This document shows, one piece after another, positions 5,430 to 14,353 of a stretch of DNA of 16,024 bases (the first letter of the stretch is position 1; every line of letters starts with the position of its first letter). The notes beneath the pieces were generated by a model. It searched no databases. It saw only the letters and a list, made by a program, of their open reading frames with translations, and had not been told where the DNA came from. The translations under genes and the position numbers were made by a program. Origin of the DNA: an uncultured Chlorobiota bacterium (GTDB lineage: Bacteria > Bacteroidota > Bacteroidia > Bacteroidales > JAADGE01); contig CAMZKI010000258.1 of assembly GCA_947311125.1 (NCBI GenBank), forward strand, positions 1 to 16,024, in the 5' to 3' direction.

Positions 5430-6860
5430 TTAAATCATATTTTTGAAAAAATCGTACACTAATCTTACACCGTAACCACTTCCGCCTTGCGTTCTGTAAG
5501 CACTTTTTTTAGTTAACATTGCCGGTCCGGCAATATCTATATGTATCCATTCGTAATCTGTAAAATATTCGAGAAATTTACCTGCCGTTATAGCTCCTGC
5601 TTCACTCCCTCCTATATTTTTAATGTCTGCAATGTTTGATTTTATCATATCTTTGTATTCATCCCAAAACGGAAATCTTACAACACGTTCGTAAACGTTT
5701 TCACCGCTGTTTTCCAAAAGTTTAAAATACTTCTCATCGGCTTTCCCCATAATTACGGATGCTTCCGTTCCAATGCAATAGGCTGCGGCACCTGTTAATG
5801 TTGCCAAATCTAAAACAAGTTCAGGTTCATATTTTTGTGCATAGCTCAAAGCATCAGCTAATATTAAGCGTCCTTCAGCATCAGTATTTAATACCTCAAC
5901 ATATAAGCCGTTGTGCATTTTTATAACATCGCCGGGGACGTATGATTTTGCATCAACGGCATTATCAGTGGCAGGAATAAGAGCAATTAAATAAACCGGT
6001 AATTTATTTTCGGCAATTGCATACATTGCACCTGCAACGGCAGCAGCTCCCGCCATATCGAATTTCATCATATCCATCGAATTTTTAGTCGGTTTTATGC
6101 TGTATCCCCCTGAGTCGAATACAATTCCTTTACCTACAAGAATATATGGTTTTTTATTAACGGCATTTTTCGGTTTCCATTCCAGAATATTAAATGCAGG
6201 CGGATTATCGCTGCCTTTATTAACTGCAAGCAATCCTCCCATACCGTTTTCTTCTATTTCTTTTTTATCAAGAAGTCTGAATCTCATATTTGTTTTACGG
6301 GCAAGTACTTTCAGCCTGTCTGATAATTGTAAAGCATTTAGCCCTGAAAAAGGTTCGTTTGCCAAATCTCTTGTAAAATGTACGGCTTTAACAGTATTGA
6401 AAAGTTCTTTTATGTCTTTCTCTTCTAAGTCTTCAGAATAAATATTTATTTCTTCTAATGTCAGTCTTTTTTTATCAGGCTCTTTATAATAACGAATAAA
6501 TTTATAATTCGACAGCATCATTCCTTCAATAAATAACAATAATTGTTTTGAATCTTTATTGAAATTAATAATATTAACCGACGTTGCTTTTTCTGTGTTT
6601 AAAACTGAAACTGTTTTACTTCCTGCCGCTCTTATTTTTTCATCGTTATTTGATATTTTTTCATTTTTAAAACCCAAAAAATAAAATTTATAATCATACA
6701 AATTTATTTCAACTATATCTTTGTCATTTTCAAATTGTTTTTTAACAAAGTCAAACTGTTTTTTTTCGGGTAAAATTTTTTGCAGATTTTCTGTTTTTTC
6801 TAAAATAATATTTATTCCCGAGTACTTTCCGGGATGTTTCCTGTATAAGTTATATTTCAT
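5430..6860 (-). CDS. pepA: Leucyl aminopeptidase, peptidase family M17
   Basis: M17 enzymes are cytosolic two-metal aminopeptidases that remove N-terminal residues from peptides. The 476-aa protein has the full catalytic set: Lys244 and Asp249 (GKGIVFDSGG), Lys256 (SIKP), Asp268 (KFDMAG), and Asp327, Glu329 and Arg331 (NTDAEGRL). The N-terminal domain (1-150) is poorly conserved, as usual in the family, and is rich in Lys and Asn. It is the first gene of the operon that runs through pdxA to rsmG. Its promoter is probably the TATTTTTG element about 40 bases upstream. Some bacterial M17 proteins also bind DNA; nothing here indicates that. Confidence 0.95.
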   Translation of the reverse strand: MKYNLYRKHPGKYSGINIILEKTENLQKILPEKKQFDFVKKQFENDKDIVEINLYDYKFYFLGFKNEKISNNDEKIRAAGSKTVSVLNTEKATSVNIINFNKDSKQLLLFIEGMMLSNYKFIRYYKEPDKKRLTLEEINIYSEDLEEKDIKELFNTVKAVHFTRDLANEPFSGLNALQLSDRLKVLARKTNMRFRLLDKKEIEENGMGGLLAVNKGSDNPPAFNILEWKPKNAVNKKPYILVGKGIVFDSGGYSIKPTKNSMDMMKFDMAGAAAVAGAMYAIAENKLPVYLIALIPATDNAVDAKSYVPGDVIKMHNGLYVEVLNTDAEGRLILADALSYAQKYEPELVLDLATLTGAAAYCIGTEASVIMGKADEKYFKLLENSGENVYERVVRFPFWDEYKDMIKSNIADIKNIGGSEAGAITAGKFLEYFTDYEWIHIDIAGPAMLTKKSAYRTQGGSGYGVRLVYDFFKNMI

Positions 6861-6900
6861 AATCGATTTGTATTTTTATCATAAAATTAAAAAAGAATTA

Positions 6901-6908
6901 CAAAAATA
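6901..6908 (-). promoter_or_regulatory. Probable promoter -7 element of the pepA operon
   Basis: On the minus strand TATTTTTG fits TAnnTTTG and lies 40 bases before the pepA ATG. The expected TTG about 20 bases further upstream is replaced by TTT; a TTG lies closer, at 12 bases. On the plus strand the same gap holds only TATTTTG (6948-6954), one base short of the consensus, for the divergent secreted-protein gene. Confidence 0.45.
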
Positions 6909-6967
6909 GATATAAAATTTCAAGGATAAAATAATAATATTAGCACGTATTTTGCTGTTATAAGAAT

Positions 6968-7600
6968 ATGATTAAAAAAATAATCATTATATTTTTAGGT
7001 TTATTACTGTTTTCAGAAGGAGTTGCCCAGGTAAATACATTCGGGGAAGAGACCGGAACCGAAAAAGAATGGTTTTTTGCATTAAGACTTATGCCGAATC
7101 TTAACGGCAGCCTTATACAAACTGCAATAATAAGGCAAGACCCGGGTATGAAAAAAGATATTCAATTTGTTCCGATTGATGAATGGATAAGACAAATTGT
7201 CGGAATTGAAACATCCAAGGCAAATCCTGAGAAAGAAAACTTAATAAGAAAGTATAATGTTTTTGACATTCCGGGCGAAAAAGACAACGAGGATATAAAG
7301 AAATACACGCTTGAAAGAACAAAAATGATATTGACAAATCTTTGGAGGCTGAAATATTCCGAGTATCCGTTTTTTAATCCGGAAATGAACAGAGAAAAAG
7401 GGTGGGCTAAAAATCCTGACAGTAAAATTACATGGATGCCCTCCGAAAGCCAGGTTCAGTTGTTAAAACCATACGGAATAAATAATTTAAGTGATTTCTT
7501 TATCGGAGAGCATTTATTTGATTTGCTGCGGGACGTAACAAACCGAGATTGGCAAAACAGATATGTCCAAAGTGCCGGTGTATATCACAACGAGCCTTAA
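6968..7600 (+). CDS. Secreted or periplasmic protein of unknown function (210 aa)
   Basis: I do not recognise the family. Residues 1-21 are a signal peptide (MIKK, a hydrophobic core, then EGVAQ with likely cleavage after Ala20), so the protein is exported. The mature part is hydrophilic, rich in Trp, Lys, Glu and Asn, and has no lipobox cysteine, no cysteines at all and no repeats. Notable stretches are EKEWFFALRLMPNLNGS near the start, WRLKYSEYPFF in the middle and FDLLRDVTNRDWQNRYV near the end. It is divergent from pepA and lies 117 bases before parA, which has its own promoter, so it is probably a single-gene unit. The only possible promoter is the near-consensus TATTTTG at 6948-6954. 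Confidence 0.8.
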   Translation: MIKKIIIIFLGLLLFSEGVAQVNTFGEETGTEKEWFFALRLMPNLNGSLIQTAIIRQDPGMKKDIQFVPIDEWIRQIVGIETSKANPEKENLIRKYNVFDIPGEKDNEDIKKYTLERTKMILTNLWRLKYSEYPFFNPEMNREKGWAKNPDSKITWMPSESQVQLLKPYGINNLSDFFIGEHLFDLLRDVTNRDWQNRYVQSAGVYHNEP

Positions 7601-7672
7601 AAACCTCATTTTTTATTTTAAGAAAGTAAAAGAAAGATATTAACAAAAAAAGAATTATATCAATAAAAGTTA

Positions 7673-7680
7673 TATTTTTG
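7673..7680 (+). promoter_or_regulatory. Probable promoter -7 element of the parA operon
   Basis: TATTTTTG matches TAnnTTTG and lies 37 bases before the parA ATG. No TTG is visible at the usual upstream distance, so the -33 half is weak. No terminator hairpin is evident in the 117-base gap from the preceding gene. Confidence 0.5.
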
Positions 7681-7717
7681 CATCAAAACAAGTTTTAACT
7701 TTTAAAGAAATTCAGAA

Positions 7718-8485
7718 ATGTCTAAAGTTATTGCATTAGCAAACCAAAAAGGAGGAGTGGGAAAAACGACAACAGCAATTAATTTAGCTGCAAGTCTTGC
7801 TGTTCTTGAAAAAAAAGTTTTAATTGTAGATTTTGACCCTCAGGCAAATGCTACATCAGGTGTAGGATTTGATTTAAAAGAAATAGAACACAGTATATAT
7901 GATTGTTTTATAGGAGAAGTAAAACCGGAAGAAGTAATTTTAAAAACAGAGACTCCGGGTTTAGACATTATTCCTTCACACATTGATTTGGTAGGTGCCG
8001 AAATAGAAATGCTTGAAGAGGAAAACAGAGAATTTATTTTAGATTCGGTTGTAAAACAAGTTAAAAAAAATTATGATTATGTTTTTATAGACTGTTCTCC
8101 TTCGCTCGGATTATTGACACTAAATGCCTTGGCAGCTTCCGATTCGGTAATTATTCCCGTTCAATGTGAATATTTTGCTCTTGAAGGATTAGGAAAGCTT
8201 TTGAATACCATTCAGATGATTCAAAAAAACATAAATACGGAGCTTGAAATAGAGGGTTTTCTGCTTACAATGTATGATGCTCGTGTTCGCTTATCAAATC
8301 ATGTAGCAGCTGAGGTAAGAAAACACTTTGAAAATATGGTTTTTGACACCATTATTCAGCGAAACGTAAAATTAAGCGAAGCTCCGAGTTACGGAATGCC
8401 TGCAATTAACTATGATGCCAATTCCAAAGGCTCTGTAAATTATTTAAACTTAGCAAGAGAACTTTTAGAACGAAATAAAAATTAA
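7718..8485 (+). CDS. parA: Chromosome-partitioning ATPase ParA (Soj)
   Basis: ParA is a deviant Walker ATPase that binds DNA non-specifically when ATP-bound and moves ParB-parS complexes apart. The deviant Walker A motif KGGVGKTT is at residues 11-18, with the signature lysine. The Walker A' region is VLIVDFDPQANAT (34-46), and the Walker B-like FIDCSPSLGLLT is near 124-135. At 255 aa it is the short, chromosomal (Soj-type) form without an N-terminal helix-turn-helix, so it should not repress its own operon as long plasmid ParA proteins do. parB follows 8 bases later. Confidence 0.96.
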   Translation: MSKVIALANQKGGVGKTTTAINLAASLAVLEKKVLIVDFDPQANATSGVGFDLKEIEHSIYDCFIGEVKPEEVILKTETPGLDIIPSHIDLVGAEIEMLEEENREFILDSVVKQVKKNYDYVFIDCSPSLGLLTLNALAASDSVIIPVQCEYFALEGLGKLLNTIQMIQKNINTELEIEGFLLTMYDARVRLSNHVAAEVRKHFENMVFDTIIQRNVKLSEAPSYGMPAINYDANSKGSVNYLNLARELLERNKN

Positions 8486-8493
8486 TAGAAATT

Positions 8494-9387
8494 ATGGCAA
8501 AAAAAAGCCCCTTAGGAAAAGGTCTAGGTGCCTTAATTGACAATACAAAATATGAAAAAAAACCTGTTGAGGAAGCTGCATCCACGAGTGCTGTTGCCGA
8601 AATAGACATAAAAGACATTGAAGTAAACCCTTTTCAGCCGCGTAAAGAGTTTAACACGGAAACGTTGAAAGAACTCTCTATGTCAATAAAACAACACGGT
8701 ATAATACAGCCGGTTACCGTCAAAAAACTCAAAAACGGAAAGTTTCAGTTAATATCCGGAGAGCGCAGGTTAAGAGCCTCTAAAGATGCGGGATTAACAA
8801 AAATTATTGCTTTTGTCAGAAAAGCAGATGACAGTGCAATGCTTGAAATGGCACTAATCGAAAACATTCAAAGAGAAGATCTGAATGCAATAGAAATTGC
8901 CGTTTCTTACAGGCGTTTAATCGACGAATGTAACTTAACACAGGACAAATTAGCCGACAGAGTCGGAAAAAACAGAAGCACTGTTACCAATTATCTCAGA
9001 CTTTTGAAACTTCCCGCCGAAATTCAATCCGGTATTCAAAATAAATTAATAACTCAAGGGCACGCAAAAGCTCTTATAAACATTGAAAGCCCTGAAAAAC
9101 AGTCGGAAATTTATGAAAAAGTTATATCAAACAAATTATCTGTCAGAGAAACAGAAAATTTAATAAGAGAAGTAAATTTTCCGATAAAAAAAGAAGCTGT
9201 AAAAACTCAAAAAAATAAATTACCTGAAGAGTTTGTAAGTTTCAAGAAAAAATTATCCGAAATTTTTGACAGTAAAGTAAACATAAAAAGAAATAATGCA
9301 GGGCGAGGAAGTATTTCAATATCTTTTACTTCCGACGAAGAATTTCAAAAAATAAAAGAATTGCTTTCAAACGTAAGCAAAAAATGA
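8494..9387 (+). CDS. parB: Chromosome-partitioning protein ParB (Spo0J)
   Basis: ParB is the CTP-dependent clamp that loads at parS sites and spreads near the origin. The N-terminus KKSPLGKGLGALID is the usual ParA-contact segment. The ParB/Srx-like CTPase domain contains NPFQPRK, the ISGERRLRASKDAG motif and ENIQREDLN. The helix-turn-helix with LTQDKLADRVGKNRSTVTNY comes next, then QGHAKALI. The C-terminal dimer domain (about 235-297) is Lys-rich. The length, 297 aa, is normal. No classical parS (TGTTTCACGTGAAACA-like) was found in the window. Its stop overlaps the start of the next gene by 4 bases (ATGA). Confidence 0.96.
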   Translation: MAKKSPLGKGLGALIDNTKYEKKPVEEAASTSAVAEIDIKDIEVNPFQPRKEFNTETLKELSMSIKQHGIIQPVTVKKLKNGKFQLISGERRLRASKDAGLTKIIAFVRKADDSAMLEMALIENIQREDLNAIEIAVSYRRLIDECNLTQDKLADRVGKNRSTVTNYLRLLKLPAEIQSGIQNKLITQGHAKALINIESPEKQSEIYEKVISNKLSVRETENLIREVNFPIKKEAVKTQKNKLPEEFVSFKKKLSEIFDSKVNIKRNNAGRGSISISFTSDEEFQKIKELLSNVSKK

Positions 9388-9980
9388 AAAAAATATTTCT
9401 GACAGCATTATTTTTTCTGTTTATAATACCGGTCGGATTTACACAATCAGACTCTGTTTTTGACAAGTCTGTGAAGGATACCGTTATCCTTAAAGGAAAA
9501 GAAATTGTTTCATATTCCGGAAAGAAAAAAAAATCCGGAAGAGCAGCACTTTTTTCTGCAATTCTGCCCGGAGCAGGGCAAGCATATAACGGCAAATACT
9601 GGAAAGTTCCGTTAGTATATTCAGCATTGGGTTCTGCAGCATTTTTCTTTAAATATAATAACACACGCTATCAAAAATACTTACTCGGCTATCAGCAAAG
9701 AATAGACACAACATTGGAAGAAACTATTTTCAGTGAAGATATAGACACTGATGTAATTTTACAATATAAAAATAATTCAAGACGAAACAGAGACTTATCG
9801 GCAGTTATTTTCCTTGCGGTATATACTCTAAATATTATTGATGCAGTTGTAGATGCCGAACTTTCCGATTTCGATGTAAGCGAAGATTTATCTTTGAAAA
9901 TATCACCCGAAATATTTTCGCTTTATGGAAGAAAAAAACAAAATACGGTAGGACTCACATTTTGCTTTAATTTTAAATAG
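9384..9980 (+). CDS. DUF5683 domain protein, exported
   Basis: This 198-aa protein has a signal peptide (residues 1-20, ending GFTQ). The DUF5683 core has GRAALFSAILPGAGQAYNGK (52-71), a WKVPLVYSALGSAAFFF segment and a second hydrophobic stretch, AVIFLAVYTLNIIDAVVDA. The family is typical of Bacteroidota and is commonly found next to parB; its function is unknown. The pattern resembles small membrane proteins with a P-G-x-G-Q motif. It is translationally coupled to parB (4-base overlap) and lies 2 bases before the lytic transglycosylase. Confidence 0.85.
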   Translation: MKKIFLTALFFLFIIPVGFTQSDSVFDKSVKDTVILKGKEIVSYSGKKKKSGRAALFSAILPGAGQAYNGKYWKVPLVYSALGSAAFFFKYNNTRYQKYLLGYQQRIDTTLEETIFSEDIDTDVILQYKNNSRRNRDLSAVIFLAVYTLNIIDAVVDAELSDFDVSEDLSLKISPEIFSLYGRKKQNTVGLTFCFNFK

Positions 9981-9982
9981 CT

Positions 9983-11536
9983 ATGAAAAAAATAACCTTA
10001 ATAATCATAATATTCATTTCTGTACTTTATTCAAATGCACAAAAAAAGCAGGATACTACACAAGAAAATTATGATGCGTTAACACAACAATCAGAATATT
10101 TAGAAGAACTTGTAAACAATTGGTATGTTAAGCGCAGCCTGACAGAGCAAGACCATACATCAACAAATATTTCCGGAAATACAATAAACGAAACCCTCCC
10201 TGATTCTGTTTATATAGAAAGACTTTATAAGCTTCCCACGGTTGTTCCTATGACCTATAATAAAATTGTCAGAGATTGGATAAAATTCTATACAAAAGAC
10301 ACAAAATCACGAAGATATCTTTTGGGAATTTCTGAATATTATATGCCCTTTTTTGAGCAAATTCTTGATAAATACGACTTGCCTCTTGAACTTGGCTATC
10401 TCCCGATTATTGAATCTGCACTCAATCCGCGTGCACGTTCACGTTCCGGAGCTGTCGGTTTGTGGCAGTTTATGTATCCCACCGGCAAGATGTACGGTCT
10501 GGAAATAAATTCTTACGTAGATGAAAGGATGGATGTTCTTAAATCTACCGAAGCTGCCGCAAAATATCTCCGCGATATGTATAAAATTTTCGGCGATTGG
10601 ACATTGTCAATTGCTGCTTACAACAGCGGTGCCGGAAACGTAAAAAAAGCTATAAAACGTGCCGGCGGCAAAACTAATTTCTGGGAGATTTATCCCTATC
10701 TGCCCCGCGAAACCAGAGGTTATATTCCTGCATATATAGCAGCCTTATATTCAATGAATTACTATAAGGAACATAATATTACGCCCAAAAAAGTTGATAT
10801 GAACATCATAACGGATACTGTTATGATTAAAAAGAAGCTTAATTTACGCCAAGTCTCAGAGTATTTAGATATTGATTACGAGAAACTTGCAGTCTTAAAC
10901 CCTCAATACAAAAGAGACATAATTCCGGGAAATTTTAAATCGTATCCTCTACGGCTTCCGTTTGATAAAGTCAGTGATTTTTTAAATGCCGAAAACGAAA
11001 TTTATACATATAAAGACAGTATATATTTAAACGAACAGGTATCTCTTATTTCTCCCTCTAAAAGTGACAGACCGTATATAAATTATAAATACACACCCCC
11101 GAGCACAAACGGAAAGAAAAAATTATATTATCACGTTAAAGCAGGAGATACATACAGCAATATTGCCGAATGGTACGATTGCTCGGTAAATGACCTTAAA
11201 TATTGGAACAAGACCAGAAGCACAAAACTTCAGATAGGGCAAAAAGTAGCAATCTGGGTGCCGATAAAAAAATATTCTCATTATCAGAAAATTGATAAGA
11301 TGAATTCCGCACAAAAAGAAAAAACAAATATTCCGAGAATCAACAAAAAACCGATTGTAAAACCGGATAAAAACAAATATATCGTTTACAAATTAAAATC
11401 AGGCGATAATCTATGGTCTGTTGCCAAAAAATATGACGGGATCTCAGCCGGGGATATTCAAAAAATAAACGGTTTCTCGGACGAAGATGTCAGAGACTTG
11501 AAAGTAGGGCAGGAAATTATAATTAAGAAAAAATAA
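9983..11536 (+). CDS. mltD: MltD-like membrane-bound lytic murein transglycosylase with two LysM domains
   Basis: This enzyme cleaves the MurNAc-GlcNAc bond of peptidoglycan, forming 1,6-anhydro-MurNAc. The 517-aa protein has a signal peptide (residues 1-20, ending SNAQ), a helical region, then an SLT domain (about 125-260). The catalytic glutamate is Glu144 (LPIIESALNPRA), followed by SGAVGLWQFM and AAYNSGAGNVKKAI. Two LysM peptidoglycan-binding domains close the protein, at about 382-427 (YHVKAGDTYSNIAEWY) and 466-514 (YKLKSGDNLWSVAKKY). There is no lipobox, so it is periplasmic or held through LysM. It sits between DUF5683 (2 bases) and the SGNH-MBOAT module (18 bases). MurNAc O-acetylation is known to block this enzyme class, which makes the downstream genes relevant. 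Confidence 0.92.
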   Translation: MKKITLIIIIFISVLYSNAQKKQDTTQENYDALTQQSEYLEELVNNWYVKRSLTEQDHTSTNISGNTINETLPDSVYIERLYKLPTVVPMTYNKIVRDWIKFYTKDTKSRRYLLGISEYYMPFFEQILDKYDLPLELGYLPIIESALNPRARSRSGAVGLWQFMYPTGKMYGLEINSYVDERMDVLKSTEAAAKYLRDMYKIFGDWTLSIAAYNSGAGNVKKAIKRAGGKTNFWEIYPYLPRETRGYIPAYIAALYSMNYYKEHNITPKKVDMNIITDTVMIKKKLNLRQVSEYLDIDYEKLAVLNPQYKRDIIPGNFKSYPLRLPFDKVSDFLNAENEIYTYKDSIYLNEQVSLISPSKSDRPYINYKYTPPSTNGKKKLYYHVKAGDTYSNIAEWYDCSVNDLKYWNKTRSTKLQIGQKVAIWVPIKKYSHYQKIDKMNSAQKEKTNIPRINKKPIVKPDKNKYIVYKLKSGDNLWSVAKKYDGISAGDIQKINGFSDEDVRDLKVGQEIIIKKK

Positions 11537-11554
11537 CCTCTTAATACTGATAAA

Positions 11555-13087
11555 ATGACCCCGAAAAAAATTCTGCTGTTTACATTTTTGTCATTATTTA
11601 TTCTGCTGCTGCTTTCAATTGTATTCCCTCCGGACGGAATAAAAATTACCGACTCTTTTACACTGAAATTTATTACGATTGAGGATATCATAAACCCGCC
11701 GAAACAAGCCGAAACCGATATTTCCGAAATTATAAACGGCACCGATATTCAGGATGAAACCGACACACTTGCTTTTGTTGAAGAAAAAAAGAAAGAAAAC
11801 ATCGATTCCGTAATGGTTGATTCGCAATATATCTACTACAAGCCGATGCCCGTTAAAATTGATTCAGTTGTAAGATATATCGAATTTCCGGATAATACAC
11901 GTTCAAGTTTAGACAATTTCTTTAAAATTTTAGCAAATATCAAAAACGAAGGGCGAATTATCAGAATTATGCACTACGGCGACTCTCAGATTGAAACCGA
12001 CAGAATTACCGATTATTTCAGATATAAACTACAAACCCAATTCGGAGGTTCAGGTCCGGGAATTGTTCCGGCAGTAAAAGCATTTAATTTTAAATCGCCT
12101 ATGATCCAATCCGTTTCCGGAAATTGGAAACGATATACCGTTTACGGAAGACGAGACACAACCGTAAAACACAGAAGATACGGAATGCTCGGAAATTTTG
12201 CCCGATTTTCTCCTCTTGTTAACGACACTCTGCCCGATTCTTTAAAAACATACAATCAAGAAGAATTAATGCCGCACAAATTAATGAATTATGCAAGTAT
12301 TAACATTTCGCAATCGCCCTACTCTTTCAAACCTACAAAACAATTTAAACGGTGCAGAATGTTTTACGGCTACAATACAAGCGAGGTAAAAATAAAAACC
12401 TATGCCGATGAGCAACTTATCGACGAAAGCACCCTGCCCCCTTCCGACGATTATAAAATAAAAACTTGGAATTTTGAAACGACTCCGCAAAATATTCGTT
12501 TTGAATTTGAAGCCGAAGACAGCCCGGATATTTACGGTTTTTCGCTTGAAGGATATTCCGGAATAAATGTTGACAATATAGCCATGCGAGGCAGCGGCGG
12601 ATTGTTTTTTACGCGTATGGATTTGAATATGTTAAGCCGAATGTATGCACAACTTAACGTAAAACTTTTAATTTTGCAATTCGGCGGAAATACCGTTCCG
12701 AACGTAAGAGAAAATTACAATTATTACAGAAAAGCATTTTCAAGACAACTGCGTACACTTAAACGAATTGCCCCCGATGTTACGATTATGGTAATCGGCT
12801 TGGCGGATATGTCGAAAAAAGAAGGCGATACATACGTTTCGTACCCGAATATTCCGCTTATAAGAGATGCCTTAAAACAAGCAAGTTTTGAAAACAACTG
12901 TGCCTATTGGGATATGTACGAGGCAATGGGCGGCGAAAATTCAATGCCGAGTTGGGTATTTTACGACCCGCCTCTCGGAGAAAAAGATTTTACACATTTT
13001 ACGCCTCGCGGTGCCCGATATATTGCAAAAATGTTTTACAACGCATTTATGTTCGAATACAACCGATATTTAAGAAAGAAAAAATAA
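11555..13087 (+). CDS. Membrane-anchored SGNH-family protein, first of two
   Basis: SGNH proteins are esterases or acyltransferases. The 510-aa protein has one N-terminal membrane anchor (residues 6-25), a low-complexity linker (about 40-95) and a large extracytoplasmic domain. The catalytic blocks are recognisable: nucleophile Ser144 in MHYGDSQIE, the glycine block near MRGSGG (344-349), Asn379 in LQFGGN, and the Asp478/His481 pair in DFTHFTPRGARYIA. A roughly 200-residue beta-rich insert lies between the first two blocks. It is followed after 2 bases by a second SGNH gene and then by an MBOAT gene. That grouping suggests it accepts or transfers acyl groups outside the membrane, as PatB or AlgX/AlgJ do. 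The substrate is unknown. Confidence 0.84.
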   Translation: MTPKKILLFTFLSLFILLLLSIVFPPDGIKITDSFTLKFITIEDIINPPKQAETDISEIINGTDIQDETDTLAFVEEKKKENIDSVMVDSQYIYYKPMPVKIDSVVRYIEFPDNTRSSLDNFFKILANIKNEGRIIRIMHYGDSQIETDRITDYFRYKLQTQFGGSGPGIVPAVKAFNFKSPMIQSVSGNWKRYTVYGRRDTTVKHRRYGMLGNFARFSPLVNDTLPDSLKTYNQEELMPHKLMNYASINISQSPYSFKPTKQFKRCRMFYGYNTSEVKIKTYADEQLIDESTLPPSDDYKIKTWNFETTPQNIRFEFEAEDSPDIYGFSLEGYSGINVDNIAMRGSGGLFFTRMDLNMLSRMYAQLNVKLLILQFGGNTVPNVRENYNYYRKAFSRQLRTLKRIAPDVTIMVIGLADMSKKEGDTYVSYPNIPLIRDALKQASFENNCAYWDMYEAMGGENSMPSWVFYDPPLGEKDFTHFTPRGARYIAKMFYNAFMFEYNRYLRKKK

Positions 13088-13089
13088 AG

Positions 13090-14325
13090 ATGTACATTAA
13101 ATTTTTGATATTCATACTTTTATTAATATATTTCGAAAAAACAAACGCACAAAATTACCCTTTTGCCGAATTTGATTACGGATACATACGATATGATAAA
13201 AATAAAATTATTTTTCCCGGCGACAGTTCCGATTTTGAAAAATTTAATAAAAAACTCGATAACTTAATTCTGAAAGGCGAACAAAAAATTCAAATTATAC
13301 ATTTCGGCGGTTCGCACATACAAGCAGGCATATATTCCGGTGTATGCCGAAAAAAACTTCAAAACTTATACCCCGGACTGAACGGCGGCAGAGGCACTGT
13401 TTTTCCTTACGGAATGTCGAAAACCTACACGCCGAAAAATATCCGCTTTAAATGGACGGGCAAATGGGAAACTTGCAGAAACGTTGAACATAAAGACTGC
13501 ATACTCGGAATGCTCGGAATTTCGGCAACAACAGAAGACAGTTCGGCAAGTATTACAATTACCTTAAACCCTTCTTACCAAAAATATGAAACAAACGAAA
13601 TAAAAATTTTTCACGATACGGGAAAAAATTCATATAAAATTAAACTTTATGCCGACAGTTCAGATTACAAAATAACAGGATTTCCCGAAAAGGGATATAC
13701 ACTCATTGAAACCGGCAAAAGCATAAACCCCGTAAAACTGCAATTGGAAAAAACCGATACGGCACAAAACCGTTTTACCCTTTACGGAATAGATTTAGAA
13801 AACAATTTTCAGGGAATTGTTTACACCGATGCCGGCATTTCGGGTGCAAGTTTGCCTTCTTTTTTGAAATGCAGTTTACTTGCAAACCAATTGTCGGTAA
13901 TAAAACCCGACTTGGTAATTATTTCGCTCGGCACAAACGATACCTACGGTACAAATTTTTATCCGGAAAGATACAAAAAACACTATACCGAATTTCTGAA
14001 CAAAATAAGAAAAGCCGTGCCGGATGCAGCAATTTTGCTTACCGTTCCCAACGATTGCTACTACCGAAGAAGAGACCCGCTGCCTTTTACCGCCGATGCC
14101 GAAAAAGTAATCATCGATTTGGCAAAAAAATACAATTGCGGTGTGTGGAATTTTTATGAAATTATGGGCGGATACAACTCGTCTTACCTCTGGCATAAAG
14201 ACAAATTGATGCAAAACGACCTGATACACTTTACAAAAAAAGGATACATAATAAAAGGAAACTTGTTTTTTAACGCTTTGCTGAAAAGTTGGGATAATCA
14301 TATCGAAAAAAAGCTGAAATCGTAG
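13090..14325 (+). CDS. Secreted SGNH-family protein, second of two
   Basis: This is a 411-aa exported protein with a signal peptide ending in TNAQ (residues 1-21) and no membrane anchor after cleavage. Block I reads HFGGSHIQAG with Ser75 in the nucleophile position, but the usual Asp of GDS is Gly74. Block III is SLGTNDTYG (Asn283), and block V is NDLIHFTKKGY (Asp377, His380). The spacing is like the upstream SGNH protein, but the sequences are clearly diverged. ATG 13090 is chosen over the longer frame from 12907, because it directly precedes the signal peptide and lies 2 bases after the previous stop. It probably acts with the MBOAT protein 28 bases downstream in extracytoplasmic acyl transfer or removal. 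Confidence 0.84.
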   Translation: MYIKFLIFILLLIYFEKTNAQNYPFAEFDYGYIRYDKNKIIFPGDSSDFEKFNKKLDNLILKGEQKIQIIHFGGSHIQAGIYSGVCRKKLQNLYPGLNGGRGTVFPYGMSKTYTPKNIRFKWTGKWETCRNVEHKDCILGMLGISATTEDSSASITITLNPSYQKYETNEIKIFHDTGKNSYKIKLYADSSDYKITGFPEKGYTLIETGKSINPVKLQLEKTDTAQNRFTLYGIDLENNFQGIVYTDAGISGASLPSFLKCSLLANQLSVIKPDLVIISLGTNDTYGTNFYPERYKKHYTEFLNKIRKAVPDAAILLTVPNDCYYRRRDPLPFTADAEKVIIDLAKKYNCGVWNFYEIMGGYNSSYLWHKDKLMQNDLIHFTKKGYIIKGNLFFNALLKSWDNHIEKKLKS

Positions 14326-14353
14326 TTTTTTTATATTTTCGCAACCGTAATTT

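Noticed and set aside
6097..6441. 114-codon plus-strand frame inside pepA
   Set aside because: It is antisense to the catalytic region of a complete M17 peptidase.
12907..13089. 61-codon N-terminal extension of the second SGNH protein
   Set aside because: It overlaps the end of the upstream gene in another frame, and the signal peptide begins at ATG 13090.
13876..14301. 141-codon minus-strand frame inside the second SGNH gene
   Set aside because: It is antisense to a well-supported gene and has low-complexity, non-protein-like composition.
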